DNA of 64,000 nt from assembly GCA_040767605.1 (NCBI GenBank), contig JAXGOI010000001.1:248001-312000 (forward strand), given 5' to 3'. The notes under the pieces are model-generated. The model was not told the origin of the DNA. It was given only the letters and a program-made list of their open reading frames with translations, and made no database searches. The DNA is from JAXGOI01 sp040767605 (GTDB lineage: Bacteria; Bacillota; Dehalobacteriia; UBA4068). The translations under genes and the position numbers were made by a program. Below are positions 9,715-17,701 of the stretch, one piece after another. Positions within the stretch are counted from its first letter, which is position 1. Each line of letters starts with the position of its first letter.

Positions 9715-11019
9715 TTAAGAATTACCCAAAAGGCCGGCTCTTTTAAATATATAATCAATATTGCGTATATGGTAATCATAATTAAAGAGATTCATAATTT
9801 CATCCCGGGAGAGGTATTGGGCAATATCCTTATCTTCCAAAATAAGAAATTCAAAATTGATTTTATTTTCCCAGGCATTAAGGGCATTCCGCTGCACCCA
9901 TTCATAGGCGGTTTCCCTTTTTAAGCCTTTATCAATTAATTCCAGCATTACCCTTTGAGAAAAGACCAGGCCCAGGGTTTTTTCCATATTTTTGGCCATA
10001 TTTTCAGGATACACCACCAGGTTTTCCATAACATTAATAAAGATATGCAGCATATAATCCAGTAAAATACAGCTATCGGGGATAATAATTCTTTCCACCG
10101 AGGAATGGGTAATATCCCTTTCATGCCAGAGAGAAATATTTTCCATGGCCGCCATGGAATTTCCCCTTAAAACCCTTGCCAAGCCGGCTACCCGCTCGCA
10201 TGTCATGGGGTTGCGTTTATGGGGCATGGCGGAAGAACCCTTTTGCCCCTTGGCAAAGGCCTCCTCTGTTTCTAAAATATCTGTTCTTTGAAGGTTTCTT
10301 AATTCCGTGGCGAATTTCTCCAGGCTGCTCCCGATAATAGCCAGAATTGTAAGGAATTCCCCGTGGCGGTCCCTTTGGAGAACCTGGGTGGAGGTATAAG
10401 CAGGGTAAAGCCCCAGGCTCCGGCAAACATGCTCTTCCACCATGGGGTCTACATTGGCAAAAGTACCGACAGCGCCGGAAATTTTGCCGACGGAGATAAC
10501 CTCCCGGGCGGAATTAAGCCTTTTTACGCTTCTGTCTATTTCCATAGTCCAAAGGGCCATTTTTAAGCCGAAGGTAACGGGCTCCGCATGAATGCCATGG
10601 GTTCGCCCAATCATCAGGGTATCTTTATATTTAAGAGCCATTTTTGCTAAAATATCCCTTAGGCGTAGCAGGCGGGCTAAAAGCAAATCCGCGGATTGCT
10701 TCATTTGCACAGAGAGGGCGGTATCTAAAACATCTGATGAGGTAAGTCCCATATGAATATATTTTGCGGAATCCCCGACATTTTCCCCCACATTGGTAAG
10801 GAAAGCAATAACATCATGCTTGGTAACTTCCTCAATTTCTTTAATTCTTCTAATATCAAAAGCAGCCTTTTCTTTTATTTGTATATAAGCCGCCTTGGGA
10901 ATCAGGCCTAAATCCACCATGGCTTCGCAGGCAAAGATTTCCACATCCAGCATACACTGAAAACGATTGCTTTCATCCCAGACCTTACCCATTTCAGGCA
11001 AAGTATATCTTTCAATCAT
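9715..11019 (-). CDS. purB: Adenylosuccinate lyase
   Basis: Releases fumarate from SAICAR and from adenylosuccinate, so it serves both the IMP and AMP branches. It belongs to the fumarase/aspartase superfamily: the signature loop KGSSAMPHKRNP is present, with TKHDVIAFL and TSSDVLDTA further upstream and GRTHGIHAEP between. The 434 residues are a normal length for the shorter Gram-positive type. It starts with MIERYTLPEMG after an AGGGGGAA ribosome site and follows purE by 44 bases. Confidence 0.97.
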   Translation of the reverse strand: MIERYTLPEMGKVWDESNRFQCMLDVEIFACEAMVDLGLIPKAAYIQIKEKAAFDIRRIKEIEEVTKHDVIAFLTNVGENVGDSAKYIHMGLTSSDVLDTALSVQMKQSADLLLARLLRLRDILAKMALKYKDTLMIGRTHGIHAEPVTFGLKMALWTMEIDRSVKRLNSAREVISVGKISGAVGTFANVDPMVEEHVCRSLGLYPAYTSTQVLQRDRHGEFLTILAIIGSSLEKFATELRNLQRTDILETEEAFAKGQKGSSAMPHKRNPMTCERVAGLARVLRGNSMAAMENISLWHERDITHSSVERIIIPDSCILLDYMLHIFINVMENLVVYPENMAKNMEKTLGLVFSQRVMLELIDKGLKRETAYEWVQRNALNAWENKINFEFLILEDKDIAQYLSRDEIMNLFNYDYHIRNIDYIFKRAGLLGNS

Positions 11020-11063
11020 AATTATTCCCCCTAAATTTTTTAAAAAGCAGAAAACCTGGCCGC

Positions 11064-11567
11064 TTAATAATTAAAAGGGCCAACCTCCTGAAGCTTTTTA
11101 TCCTTGGCTTCTATTTCCAATGCCAAATTCTTTTTAAAGGCTTTTACTTTATCCCGGCAGCTTTTATGGGCAACGCCTAAAATCTGTAAAGCCAAAACAG
11201 CCGCGTTTTTCCCTCCGTTAAGGGCAACTGTAGCAACAGGTATACCAGAAGGCATTTGCACAATAGAATAAAGGGCATCGGCCCCGCCTAAGCTTGCTGT
11301 TTGAATAGGAACGCCGATAACCGGCAAAGGAGTTAAGGCCGCAATAACTCCGGGCAAATGAGCGGCGGCCCCGGCGGCGGCTATTATTACTTCAAAGCCC
11401 TCAGCCTCCGCAGAGGCTGCCAAAGCCGCAGTTTTTTCCGGCAGGCGATGAGCGGAAGATATATGAATGCTGTATTCTACCTCCATTTGCTTAAAAAATT
11501 CCAAAGCCGGCAAAATTTTAGGCAAGTCGGAATCGCTGCCCAGAATTACTAAAACTTTACCCCCCAT
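11064..11567 (-). CDS. purE: N5-carboxyaminoimidazole ribonucleotide mutase (PurE class I-like)
   Basis: First gene of the pur operon; moves the carboxyl group to give CAIR. Family motifs are LGSDSDLP, SAHRLPEKT, AAGAAAHLPGV and the class-I-like VQMPSGIPVATVALNGG. No purK partner, purF, purL, purQ or purS lies beside it, so those steps must be encoded elsewhere or done differently. The ATG follows GGAGAGA, which itself falls in the fourth, degenerate copy of a 16-bp repeat. I see no purine riboswitch or obvious PurR box in the leader. Confidence 0.95.
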   Translation of the reverse strand: MGGKVLVILGSDSDLPKILPALEFFKQMEVEYSIHISSAHRLPEKTAALAASAEAEGFEVIIAAAGAAAHLPGVIAALTPLPVIGVPIQTASLGGADALYSIVQMPSGIPVATVALNGGKNAAVLALQILGVAHKSCRDKVKAFKKNLALEIEAKDKKLQEVGPFNY

Positions 11568-11577
11568 TAATAATCTC

Positions 11578-11625
11578 TCCTTTTAATAAGCTCTTCTTAT
11601 AACAAGCTCTTCTTTTAATAAGCTC
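11578..11625 (-). repeat. Three tandem 16-bp repeats in the purE 5' leader
   Basis: On the minus strand the unit GAGCTTATTAAAAGAA occurs three times head to tail with few changes (11610-11625, 11594-11609, 11578-11593). A decayed fourth copy at 11562-11577 contains the purE start codon, and the purE ribosome site spans the junction of copies three and four. Each full copy ends in an AAGAAGAG- or AAGGAGAG-like purine run, so several Shine-Dalgarno-like elements are stacked before the start. Confidence 0.8.
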
Positions 11626-11834
11626 GCTATTATTCTTTAAAAAACATTTTAAATAAACATATCATTATAAATTTATCCAAATTCTTTATAACTCCTTTTA
11701 AATACCCGTAAATATTCAAATTTAAAAAATATACCTCAATGTTTAGCTTAAATTATTAAGGTTATATTTTCTTTTTTTCGGCTTTATTAAAATATAAAGC
11801 CGCCTATATGTAAGGATAAAAACATAACACTATA

Positions 11835-11862
11835 ATTATACACGAAACCCGCAAAAAGCAAA
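11835..11862 (-). promoter_or_regulatory. Probable promoter of the purine operon
   Basis: On the minus strand a perfect -10 TATAAT (11835-11840) has a weak TTTGCT -35 at 11857-11862 with 16-bp spacing. It would give a leader of about 260 bases. The remaining leader up to the repeats is AT-rich. It holds one 9-bp inverted repeat (11779-11802) with no U-run on the operon strand, and I see no gene there. Confidence 0.5.
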
Positions 11863-11921
11863 GAGATATTTGCCCTGTGAAGAAAATAAAACCTTTAAAA
11901 ATAGTTAAAACCCAAAATAAA

Positions 11922-11950
11922 AAAAGCCTCTTAAAATTCAAGAAGCTTTT
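11922..11950 (-). terminator. Intrinsic terminator of the MacAB-like operon
   Basis: On the minus strand an 11-bp stem (AAAAGCTTCTT / AAGAGGCTTTT, one G-U pair) is followed by a U-rich tail. It lies 25 bases after the permease stop. Confidence 0.85.
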
Positions 11951-11975
11951 TATTTTTTTAAAAATAAACTTTTAG

Positions 11976-13427
11976 CTAATTATGCCTTAAAGCCTCCACC
12001 GGGGGTACTGAGGATGCGGAAAAGGCCGGGTAAACCCCAAAAATTAAACCGCAGCCCAAGGCCACTAAAACGGCAACCCTAATGGCAACAAAGCTGACAA
12101 TAGTTGTTAACCCGTAAGAATTAAAGACGCTTAAAAGAGAGAGGCCGATTATTACCCCTAAAACTGCCCCTAAACCGGAAAGATAGAGAGCCTCTAAAAT
12201 AAATTGAGCAATTAAATCCCCCTGGCGCGCCCCTAAGGCTCTTCTTACGCCAATTTCTCCTATTCTTTCGGTAACCGCAACCAGCATAATATTCATAATC
12301 CCCAGGCCCCCTACTAAAAGGGATACCGCCGCAATAGCCCCTAAAAGTAAAGTCATAATTCGATTGGCTTTATCGGCCTCCTCCACCATTTTATTAAGGC
12401 TGGTAACGGTAATGGGTTCCTCCTCAAAAAGCATATTTGAGCCGCCGGAACTGCCCCCGCCGTCATCAGGCTCCGGGCTGATGTCAATATCCGGCATTTC
12501 TTCCGGCATACCCTCGTCGGGAATTCCGCCGTTTTCCGTGTCCCCCCCGGAAGACCCGCCGCCAATAGGAGAATTGCCGTCTAAATTAAGCTCCCGGCGG
12601 AAAATCCGCCCCAGCTGGACAATGGCTAAATCCACTGTTTCCGTACTTTGGGCTTTGCACCATATTTGGCTTACGGTTCTTTTTGAAGAAATTTTTTGGG
12701 CCGTGGTATAGGGCATTATGACTTTATTATCAATACCCTCTCCGTTTTCCTCGCCCTTTTCAGAAAGAACCCCTAAAATTCTATACTCCAGACCGTTTAG
12801 GGTAATGCTCTGGCCTACGGGGTTTCTGCCTCCCATTAAGGTTATGGCTAAATTATAGCCTAAGACAACAACCGGAGAACGCTGCTCAACCTGTATTTCT
12901 GTAAAGAACTGCCCCGCCGCCAAAGAATGGTCCCTTACAATGGGGAATTGCTCATTAACCCCTAAAATATTTATGCCCGCTCTGGTTCTTCTCCATCTAA
13001 GGTCGGCCTTACCATCCACAACAGGGGTGGCGGCGGTTAAATATTCCACTCTTTCCAAAAATTCATTGGCCCGGCTTGGCTCAAAATTATATTTGGCGGA
13101 TTTTGCCTCGATAATAATTACATTTGTACCCAGGCTGCTAAACTGCTCCATAACGGAATGCCTGGCCCCCTCGCCGATGCTCATAAGGCTGACAACAGAG
13201 GCTACCCCGATTGCCACCCCCAAAAGAGTTAAAACCGAGCGCAAAGGGTTAGAAATTATTCCATGAAAGGCCATTTGCATAGTAAACCAAAGGCGAACTC
13301 CCAGGTTTTTAAGGCTTTTTCTTTCCCCTTTTTTAATTAAGGCCGTGTCCCCCAAAGTCTCCTCCCTAGCGGGGCTTTGGTCTTGAGGGGCTTTATTTTG
13401 AATTTTTTGCTTTAATTTGCTAAACAA
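11976..13427 (-). CDS. MacB/FtsX-type ABC transporter permease
   Basis: Membrane subunit of a MacB-like (type VII) ABC exporter that couples ATP hydrolysis to extracytoplasmic events. After about 45 polar residues there is a first membrane helix (SNPLRSVLTLLGVAIGVASVV), a large MacB_PCD extracytoplasmic domain, then three C-terminal helices starting at IMTLLLGAIAAVSLLVGGLG with the conserved RIGEIGVRRALGAR loop. An unusual Gly/Ser/Pro/acidic insert (about residues 290-335) sits in the extracytoplasmic domain. The start is TTG with GGGGGAG six bases upstream. It follows the adaptor gene by 20 bases. Substrate unknown. Confidence 0.9.
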   Translation of the reverse strand: MFSKLKQKIQNKAPQDQSPAREETLGDTALIKKGERKSLKNLGVRLWFTMQMAFHGIISNPLRSVLTLLGVAIGVASVVSLMSIGEGARHSVMEQFSSLGTNVIIIEAKSAKYNFEPSRANEFLERVEYLTAATPVVDGKADLRWRRTRAGINILGVNEQFPIVRDHSLAAGQFFTEIQVEQRSPVVVLGYNLAITLMGGRNPVGQSITLNGLEYRILGVLSEKGEENGEGIDNKVIMPYTTAQKISSKRTVSQIWCKAQSTETVDLAIVQLGRIFRRELNLDGNSPIGGGSSGGDTENGGIPDEGMPEEMPDIDISPEPDDGGGSSGGSNMLFEEEPITVTSLNKMVEEADKANRIMTLLLGAIAAVSLLVGGLGIMNIMLVAVTERIGEIGVRRALGARQGDLIAQFILEALYLSGLGAVLGVIIGLSLLSVFNSYGLTTIVSFVAIRVAVLVALGCGLIFGVYPAFSASSVPPVEALRHN

Positions 13428-13447
13428 AGCTTTCTCCCCCTTTTTCC

Positions 13448-15151
13448 CTAATTGCCCCCGAAGATGCCCCCGTTTTTATCCGAATTTTTATTGCTGGGCA
13501 AAAGATCCTTGGATGAACCGGTAATAACCTGCTCCCCTTCCTCAAGGCCGGAAAGAATCTCCGCATAGCGATTGCTCATAAGGCCCACATCTATGGTAAC
13601 AAGGCGAACACTTCCGTCGGGGTCTAAAACTTCAACCTTGTTTATACCCTCCTCCCGGAATATAGCCTCCAAAGGAATTAATAAGACATTTTCGGCGCTT
13701 GCCGCTCCTATCAGGGCCTTGGCCTGCATGCCGGAACGAATTGAGGCATTGCCGCTTACCTTAATGCTGACTTCAAAAGTAGTAACCCCCTGCTCATTTT
13801 TACCGGAGGCGGCAACATATTCAACCTCCCCGGTAAAAATCTCATCCGGCATGGCATCTACCGTAACAACACAGGGGGCCCCTACGGTAACCAGAATAAT
13901 ATCTGTATCGTCCACAGAGCAGTACATACGCATATCATCAGAAGAGAATATGCTCCCCAGCCATTCCCCGGCGTTTACAGTTGTTCCCGGTGTTTTATTA
14001 AATTCAGATAAAACCCCGTTACTGGGGGCAACCAATAGCAGGGAGCTTTCCTGCATTTCCATTTCGGAAAGCCGCGCGCGTTTTTCTCTGATTTCATTTA
14101 ACTTTTCAACAATGGCCTCTTTAACATCCTGCCCTGCCATGGAGAGAATAATATCTCCGGCCTTAACATCGGACATATTTTTTGCATTTACTTTTGTAAT
14201 AACACCCTCAACCCTGCTTAAAATTTCTTCTTGGTCTTTATAGCCGTCTACCGGAGCTAAATAGCGTATCCACATAACTTTCCCCGGGTTATCCATGGCA
14301 TCCTGAAGTGTAGGGCATTCCGCAGGGTCATAAAAGCCGATGGAGGCAATCATTCCCGGCTGAATAAGGCCGGGGTTATCCGCCTCTACGCTGACCCAAT
14401 GCACAAATTCATAGCCCTCCCCCACATCGCCGATATTTTGAGTAGAGAGCAAATCCTTGCTTTTTTCAGGTATAGAATTACGGTTAATATCAATAATATC
14501 TCCGCTTATTCCGGCCCCGTATGTAAAATTATCATCAAAACGGATAATAGCCTTCCAATTATCCTTTAAGCGGTTTATTTCAACAGAGGTAAGCTTAGCG
14601 GTAAGAAGAAATCTATTATCATTAACAACCCGGGCAATAATATCCCCCTGGTTCAGCTTTTGGCCTGCCCTAACCGATAAATCCGTCAGGCGCCCCGCAA
14701 TGGGGGCGATAATGGAAATACCCCGGTTGGGGTCAGTATTTTCCACTTGGGAAACATCCACATCCAGCATACTGGCGAGGGATTTCATATCAACCTCTAA
14801 TTGCTTGCGTAAATCGCTTACCTGGGTGGTAATTGAAGGGGCGGCCAATAAAACTATGGGCTGGCCGGCTGTTACAATATCCCCCACCTCGGCATAAACC
14901 TCGGAAATTACATAGCTGGTAATTGTGGAGCTTGAATTCCAGCCCCCGGGAACGCTTAAACTCCCTCCCCAGGAGGGGTTTAAAGAACCCACAACATTAA
15001 CCCCTACGGTAATATCGCCTTTTTCCACCGGGCTGGTGGTATAAGTGGGCGCCTCTACCTCATCTGCTTGAAATAATGCCTTTACCGCAAAATAACCGCC
15101 AAAAATAACTACTAAAGCTATTGCCGCCGTAACAATATATTTAGGCTTCAT
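13448..15151 (-). CDS. MacA/HlyD-type periplasmic-adaptor-like subunit
   Basis: Membrane-anchored adaptor paired with the adjacent MacB-like transporter. An N-terminal helix (residues about 5-25, YIVTAAIALVVIFGGYFAV) acts as signal anchor. Next come a lipoyl/barrel-sandwich half (SEVYAEVGDIVTAGQPIV), a second lipoyl-like half (VKAGDIILSM and NKTPGTTVNAGEWLG), and the beta-barrel and membrane-proximal domains ending in LSGLEEGEQVITG. At 567 residues it is longer than MacA because of an inserted segment between the lipoyl halves. ATG after GGGGAGGA. In a single-membrane Firmicute this would be a surface protein, not a periplasm-spanning one. Confidence 0.88.
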   Translation of the reverse strand: MKPKYIVTAAIALVVIFGGYFAVKALFQADEVEAPTYTTSPVEKGDITVGVNVVGSLNPSWGGSLSVPGGWNSSSTITSYVISEVYAEVGDIVTAGQPIVLLAAPSITTQVSDLRKQLEVDMKSLASMLDVDVSQVENTDPNRGISIIAPIAGRLTDLSVRAGQKLNQGDIIARVVNDNRFLLTAKLTSVEINRLKDNWKAIIRFDDNFTYGAGISGDIIDINRNSIPEKSKDLLSTQNIGDVGEGYEFVHWVSVEADNPGLIQPGMIASIGFYDPAECPTLQDAMDNPGKVMWIRYLAPVDGYKDQEEILSRVEGVITKVNAKNMSDVKAGDIILSMAGQDVKEAIVEKLNEIREKRARLSEMEMQESSLLLVAPSNGVLSEFNKTPGTTVNAGEWLGSIFSSDDMRMYCSVDDTDIILVTVGAPCVVTVDAMPDEIFTGEVEYVAASGKNEQGVTTFEVSIKVSGNASIRSGMQAKALIGAASAENVLLIPLEAIFREEGINKVEVLDPDGSVRLVTIDVGLMSNRYAEILSGLEEGEQVITGSSKDLLPSNKNSDKNGGIFGGN

Positions 15152-15245
15152 TAAATTTCCTCCCCGCTGTTTTCAAGAATATATCTAATTTGCTTTGCCT
15201 TTTGCTTATTTGTTTTAAATTTAATATGTAAAGAATTTAGTAAAT

Positions 15246-15971
15246 CTATTTAATTAAAGAGCTTTTATGGTTTTCCGGGCTTACCTTTTCCTCCCTGGCG
15301 GTTTCACCGTCTGCCATATAAATAATTCTGTCCCCAAAATAAGCTACATTAATATCATGGGTTACCTGAACAATTGTCAGGCCCAAATCCCGATTAAGCC
15401 GGGAGAAAATCTCCATAATTTTGGCGCTGTTTTTGGAATCCAAAGCCCCGGTAGGCTCATCCGCCAGTAAAACCCGGGGTTTGCCTACTATTGCTCTGGC
15501 AATGGCAACCCTTTGCTGTTCCCCGCCGGACATCTGCCGGGGGAAGTGGGCTTTTCTTTCTTCCAGGCCAACATTTTTTAAGGCCTCATTGGCTCTTTCC
15601 GTCCTCTCTTTTTTAGGCAGCCCCCGATAGATTAAAGGCAGCTCCACATTATCCAGAGCCGTCAGGTTTTTTAAGAGATGAAATGTCTGAAAAACAAAGC
15701 CGATAAACTCATTGCGGATATCCGCAAGCTCACCGTCTCCCAGAGAATCAACCCGGTAGCCGCCTAAAAAATATTCCCCGGAATTCGGCCTATCCAGGCA
15801 GCCAACAATATTTAACAAAGTAGATTTCCCGCTGCCGGAAGGCCCCATAATAGAAATATATTCGCCTTTTTCCACCTTAAGGCTGATGCCTTTTAAAACA
15901 TCGGTTGTAATTGTACCGTTTATAAAGCTGCGCCTGATATCCTTTAATTCCAATAATGGCAAAATTATCAC
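15246..15971 (-). CDS. MacB/LolD-type ABC transporter ATP-binding protein
   Basis: Cytoplasmic ATPase powering the adjacent permease. It shows Walker A GPSGSGKST, Q-loop VFQTFHLLKNLTALDNVELPL, ABC signature MSGGEQQRVAIARAI, Walker B RVLLADEPTGALDSK and an H-loop in VQVTHDINVA. The VELPL and TGALDSK features place it in the MacB/LolD subfamily. The start is GTG after GAGGAAG. First gene of the three-gene operon (ATPase, adaptor, permease); the 94-base gap to the adaptor holds nothing notable. Confidence 0.93.
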   Translation of the reverse strand: MIILPLLELKDIRRSFINGTITTDVLKGISLKVEKGEYISIMGPSGSGKSTLLNIVGCLDRPNSGEYFLGGYRVDSLGDGELADIRNEFIGFVFQTFHLLKNLTALDNVELPLIYRGLPKKERTERANEALKNVGLEERKAHFPRQMSGGEQQRVAIARAIVGKPRVLLADEPTGALDSKNSAKIMEIFSRLNRDLGLTIVQVTHDINVAYFGDRIIYMADGETAREEKVSPENHKSSLIK

Positions 15972-16196
15972 CCGGCTTCCTCAAAATAGATAGAAAACTT
16001 TTATGCTTATAATAGAAAATTTACACTCACATAAGTATAGACATCAGCCCTTAGGAAAATGTTCCTGTATAATCATATTTTTTAAGCCAAAATAAGCGCC
16101 TTTATAGACAACTCGGCCTTTACTAATATTTTTATTCTGCACCTTATAATCCCTGCCGTATATTTTCTTTAAATATAGCTCAAATAGGCGGTAATC

Positions 16197-16225
16197 TTGA
16201 CAATAAGCCTTAAAAACACTATGAT
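16197..16225 (+). promoter_or_regulatory. Promoter of tyrS
   Basis: TTGACA (16197-16202), 17-bp spacer, TATGAT (16220-16225). Predicted leader is about 50 bases, with no room for a T-box. The rest of the 282-base divergent gap (15972-16196) shows no gene. Confidence 0.85.
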
Positions 16226-16283
16226 ATTGAGTGTATAAAATAATAATTAGTACTTGAAAACAACGGCTGAGAGGGGAAGAAAT

Positions 16284-17513
16284 ATGTCCAAGCTTTATGA
16301 ATTATTAGAAGAAAGAGGCTATATTGACCAAAGCAGTAATGAGGAGGAAGTTCGGCAGCTTTTAAACGGGGAGCCAATCTCCTTTTATATAGGTTTTGAC
16401 CCGACGGCGGACAGCCTGCATGTAGGCCATTTTATTCAGATAATGGTTATGAGCCATATGCAAAAAGCCGGCCACCGCCCCATAGCCTTGGTAGGCGGCG
16501 GAACCGCCATGATAGGCGACCCCTCCGGGAGAACCGATATGCGAAAAATGCTTACAAAAGAGCAGCTCTCAAACAATATTGCCGCTTTTAAAAAGCAATT
16601 TGCCCGCTTTCTCACTTTTGAAGGAAAAAACGGCACCCTCCTAGCGGATAATGCCGATTGGCTTTTAGAATTAAATTATATAAATTTTATCAGGGAATAC
16701 GGCAGATATTTTTCTGTTAACCGTATGCTTACGGCGGAATGTTATAAATCCCGCCTGGAAAAGGGCCTGACATTTTTAGAATTTAACTATATGCTTATGC
16801 AGGCCTATGATTTTCTTGAGCTTTACCGCCGCTACGGCTGTATAATTCAATTGGGCGGCAGCGATCAGTGGTCTAATATTTTAGCCGGGGCGGACTTAAT
16901 CCGCAGGGCCGAAAATGCTCCGGCTCATGCCCTTACCTTCCGCCTTCTTACAACCAGCGCCGGTAAAAAAATGGGCAAAACTGAAAGCGGTGCTGTTTGG
17001 CTGGATGCCGAAAAAACCTCCCCTTATGATTTTTACCAGTATTGGCGCAATGTGGATGATGCCGATATTAAGAATTGCCTTTGCCTGCTGACCTTTTTAC
17101 CCATGGAAGAAATTAATGCCCTTACTAATGCAAAAGGGGCTGAGCTAAACCGGGCCAAAGAGGTTTTAGCCTTTGAGGTAACCAGCCTTATTCATGGTAA
17201 AGAGGAGGCCAAAAAAGCCCAGGATGCGGCAAAAGCCCTGTTTGGCTCCGGAGGCAATATGGGGAACCTCCCCACCAGCCAGATTAATCAGGCCCAGCTT
17301 AATGAGGATATGGATATACTTGCTCTGCTTTCTCACTGCGGCTTAATCTCCTCAAAAAGCGAGGGAAGGCGCTTAGTAATTGACGGCGGCATTTATTTAA
17401 ATAATCAAAGAGTAGAATCTATTGATTACCGAATTTCTTTAAAAGATTTCTCTGAAAATAAGGCCTTAATCCGCAAGGGTAAAAAAACCTATCATCAAAT
17501 AATCTTAAATTAG
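16284..17513 (+). CDS. tyrS: Tyrosyl-tRNA synthetase
   Basis: Charges tRNA-Tyr. Class I signatures are present: the HIGH-type motif as HVGH in DPTADSLHVGHFIQ, the KMSKS-type motif as KMGKT, and tyrosine-pocket residues in MLMQAYDFLELYRRYGCIIQLGGSDQWSNI. The C-terminal S4-like RNA-binding domain starts near SKSEGRRLVIDGGIYLNN. I start at the ATG preceded by GAGGGGAAG, giving 409 residues. A TTG 30 bases upstream has no ribosome site. Unlike many Firmicute tyrS genes it has no T-box leader. Confidence 0.96.
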   Translation: MSKLYELLEERGYIDQSSNEEEVRQLLNGEPISFYIGFDPTADSLHVGHFIQIMVMSHMQKAGHRPIALVGGGTAMIGDPSGRTDMRKMLTKEQLSNNIAAFKKQFARFLTFEGKNGTLLADNADWLLELNYINFIREYGRYFSVNRMLTAECYKSRLEKGLTFLEFNYMLMQAYDFLELYRRYGCIIQLGGSDQWSNILAGADLIRRAENAPAHALTFRLLTTSAGKKMGKTESGAVWLDAEKTSPYDFYQYWRNVDDADIKNCLCLLTFLPMEEINALTNAKGAELNRAKEVLAFEVTSLIHGKEEAKKAQDAAKALFGSGGNMGNLPTSQINQAQLNEDMDILALLSHCGLISSKSEGRRLVIDGGIYLNNQRVESIDYRISLKDFSENKALIRKGKKTYHQIILN

Positions 17514-17545
17514 GCTCTAAATAAGTAAATTAAAATCTAAACAAG

Positions 17546-17574
17546 AAAGAGTAAAGGCAGAGCCTTTACTCTTT
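17546..17574 (+). terminator. Intrinsic terminator of tyrS
   Basis: A 13-bp stem (AAAGAGTAAAGGC / GCCTTTACTCTTT) with a 3-base loop runs into a U-run, 33 bases after the tyrS stop. The opposite strand has only a weak U-run, so termination of the convergent operon here is less certain. The rest of the gap to 17701 shows no gene. Confidence 0.9.
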
Positions 17575-17701
17575 TTTACTTTTTAATTTTTACCCTAAAC
17601 AAAACAACGCCTTACCCCTGCGTATTCCTGCATTTCGCAATCAAATAATAAGAATTTAGAAAAAAGAATTGGGCCTAAGTACCAAAAACGCATAATAGGG
17701 C

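Noticed and set aside
11779..11802. Nine-bp inverted repeat in the purE leader as a terminator or attenuator
   Set aside because: On the operon strand it is followed by A's, not U's, and no leader peptide or alternative pairing was found.
13572..14243. Long plus-strand open frame (223 codons) opposite the MacA-like gene
   Set aside because: It is antisense to a well-supported gene, has no recognisable domain and no convincing ribosome site; it is a by-product of codon bias.
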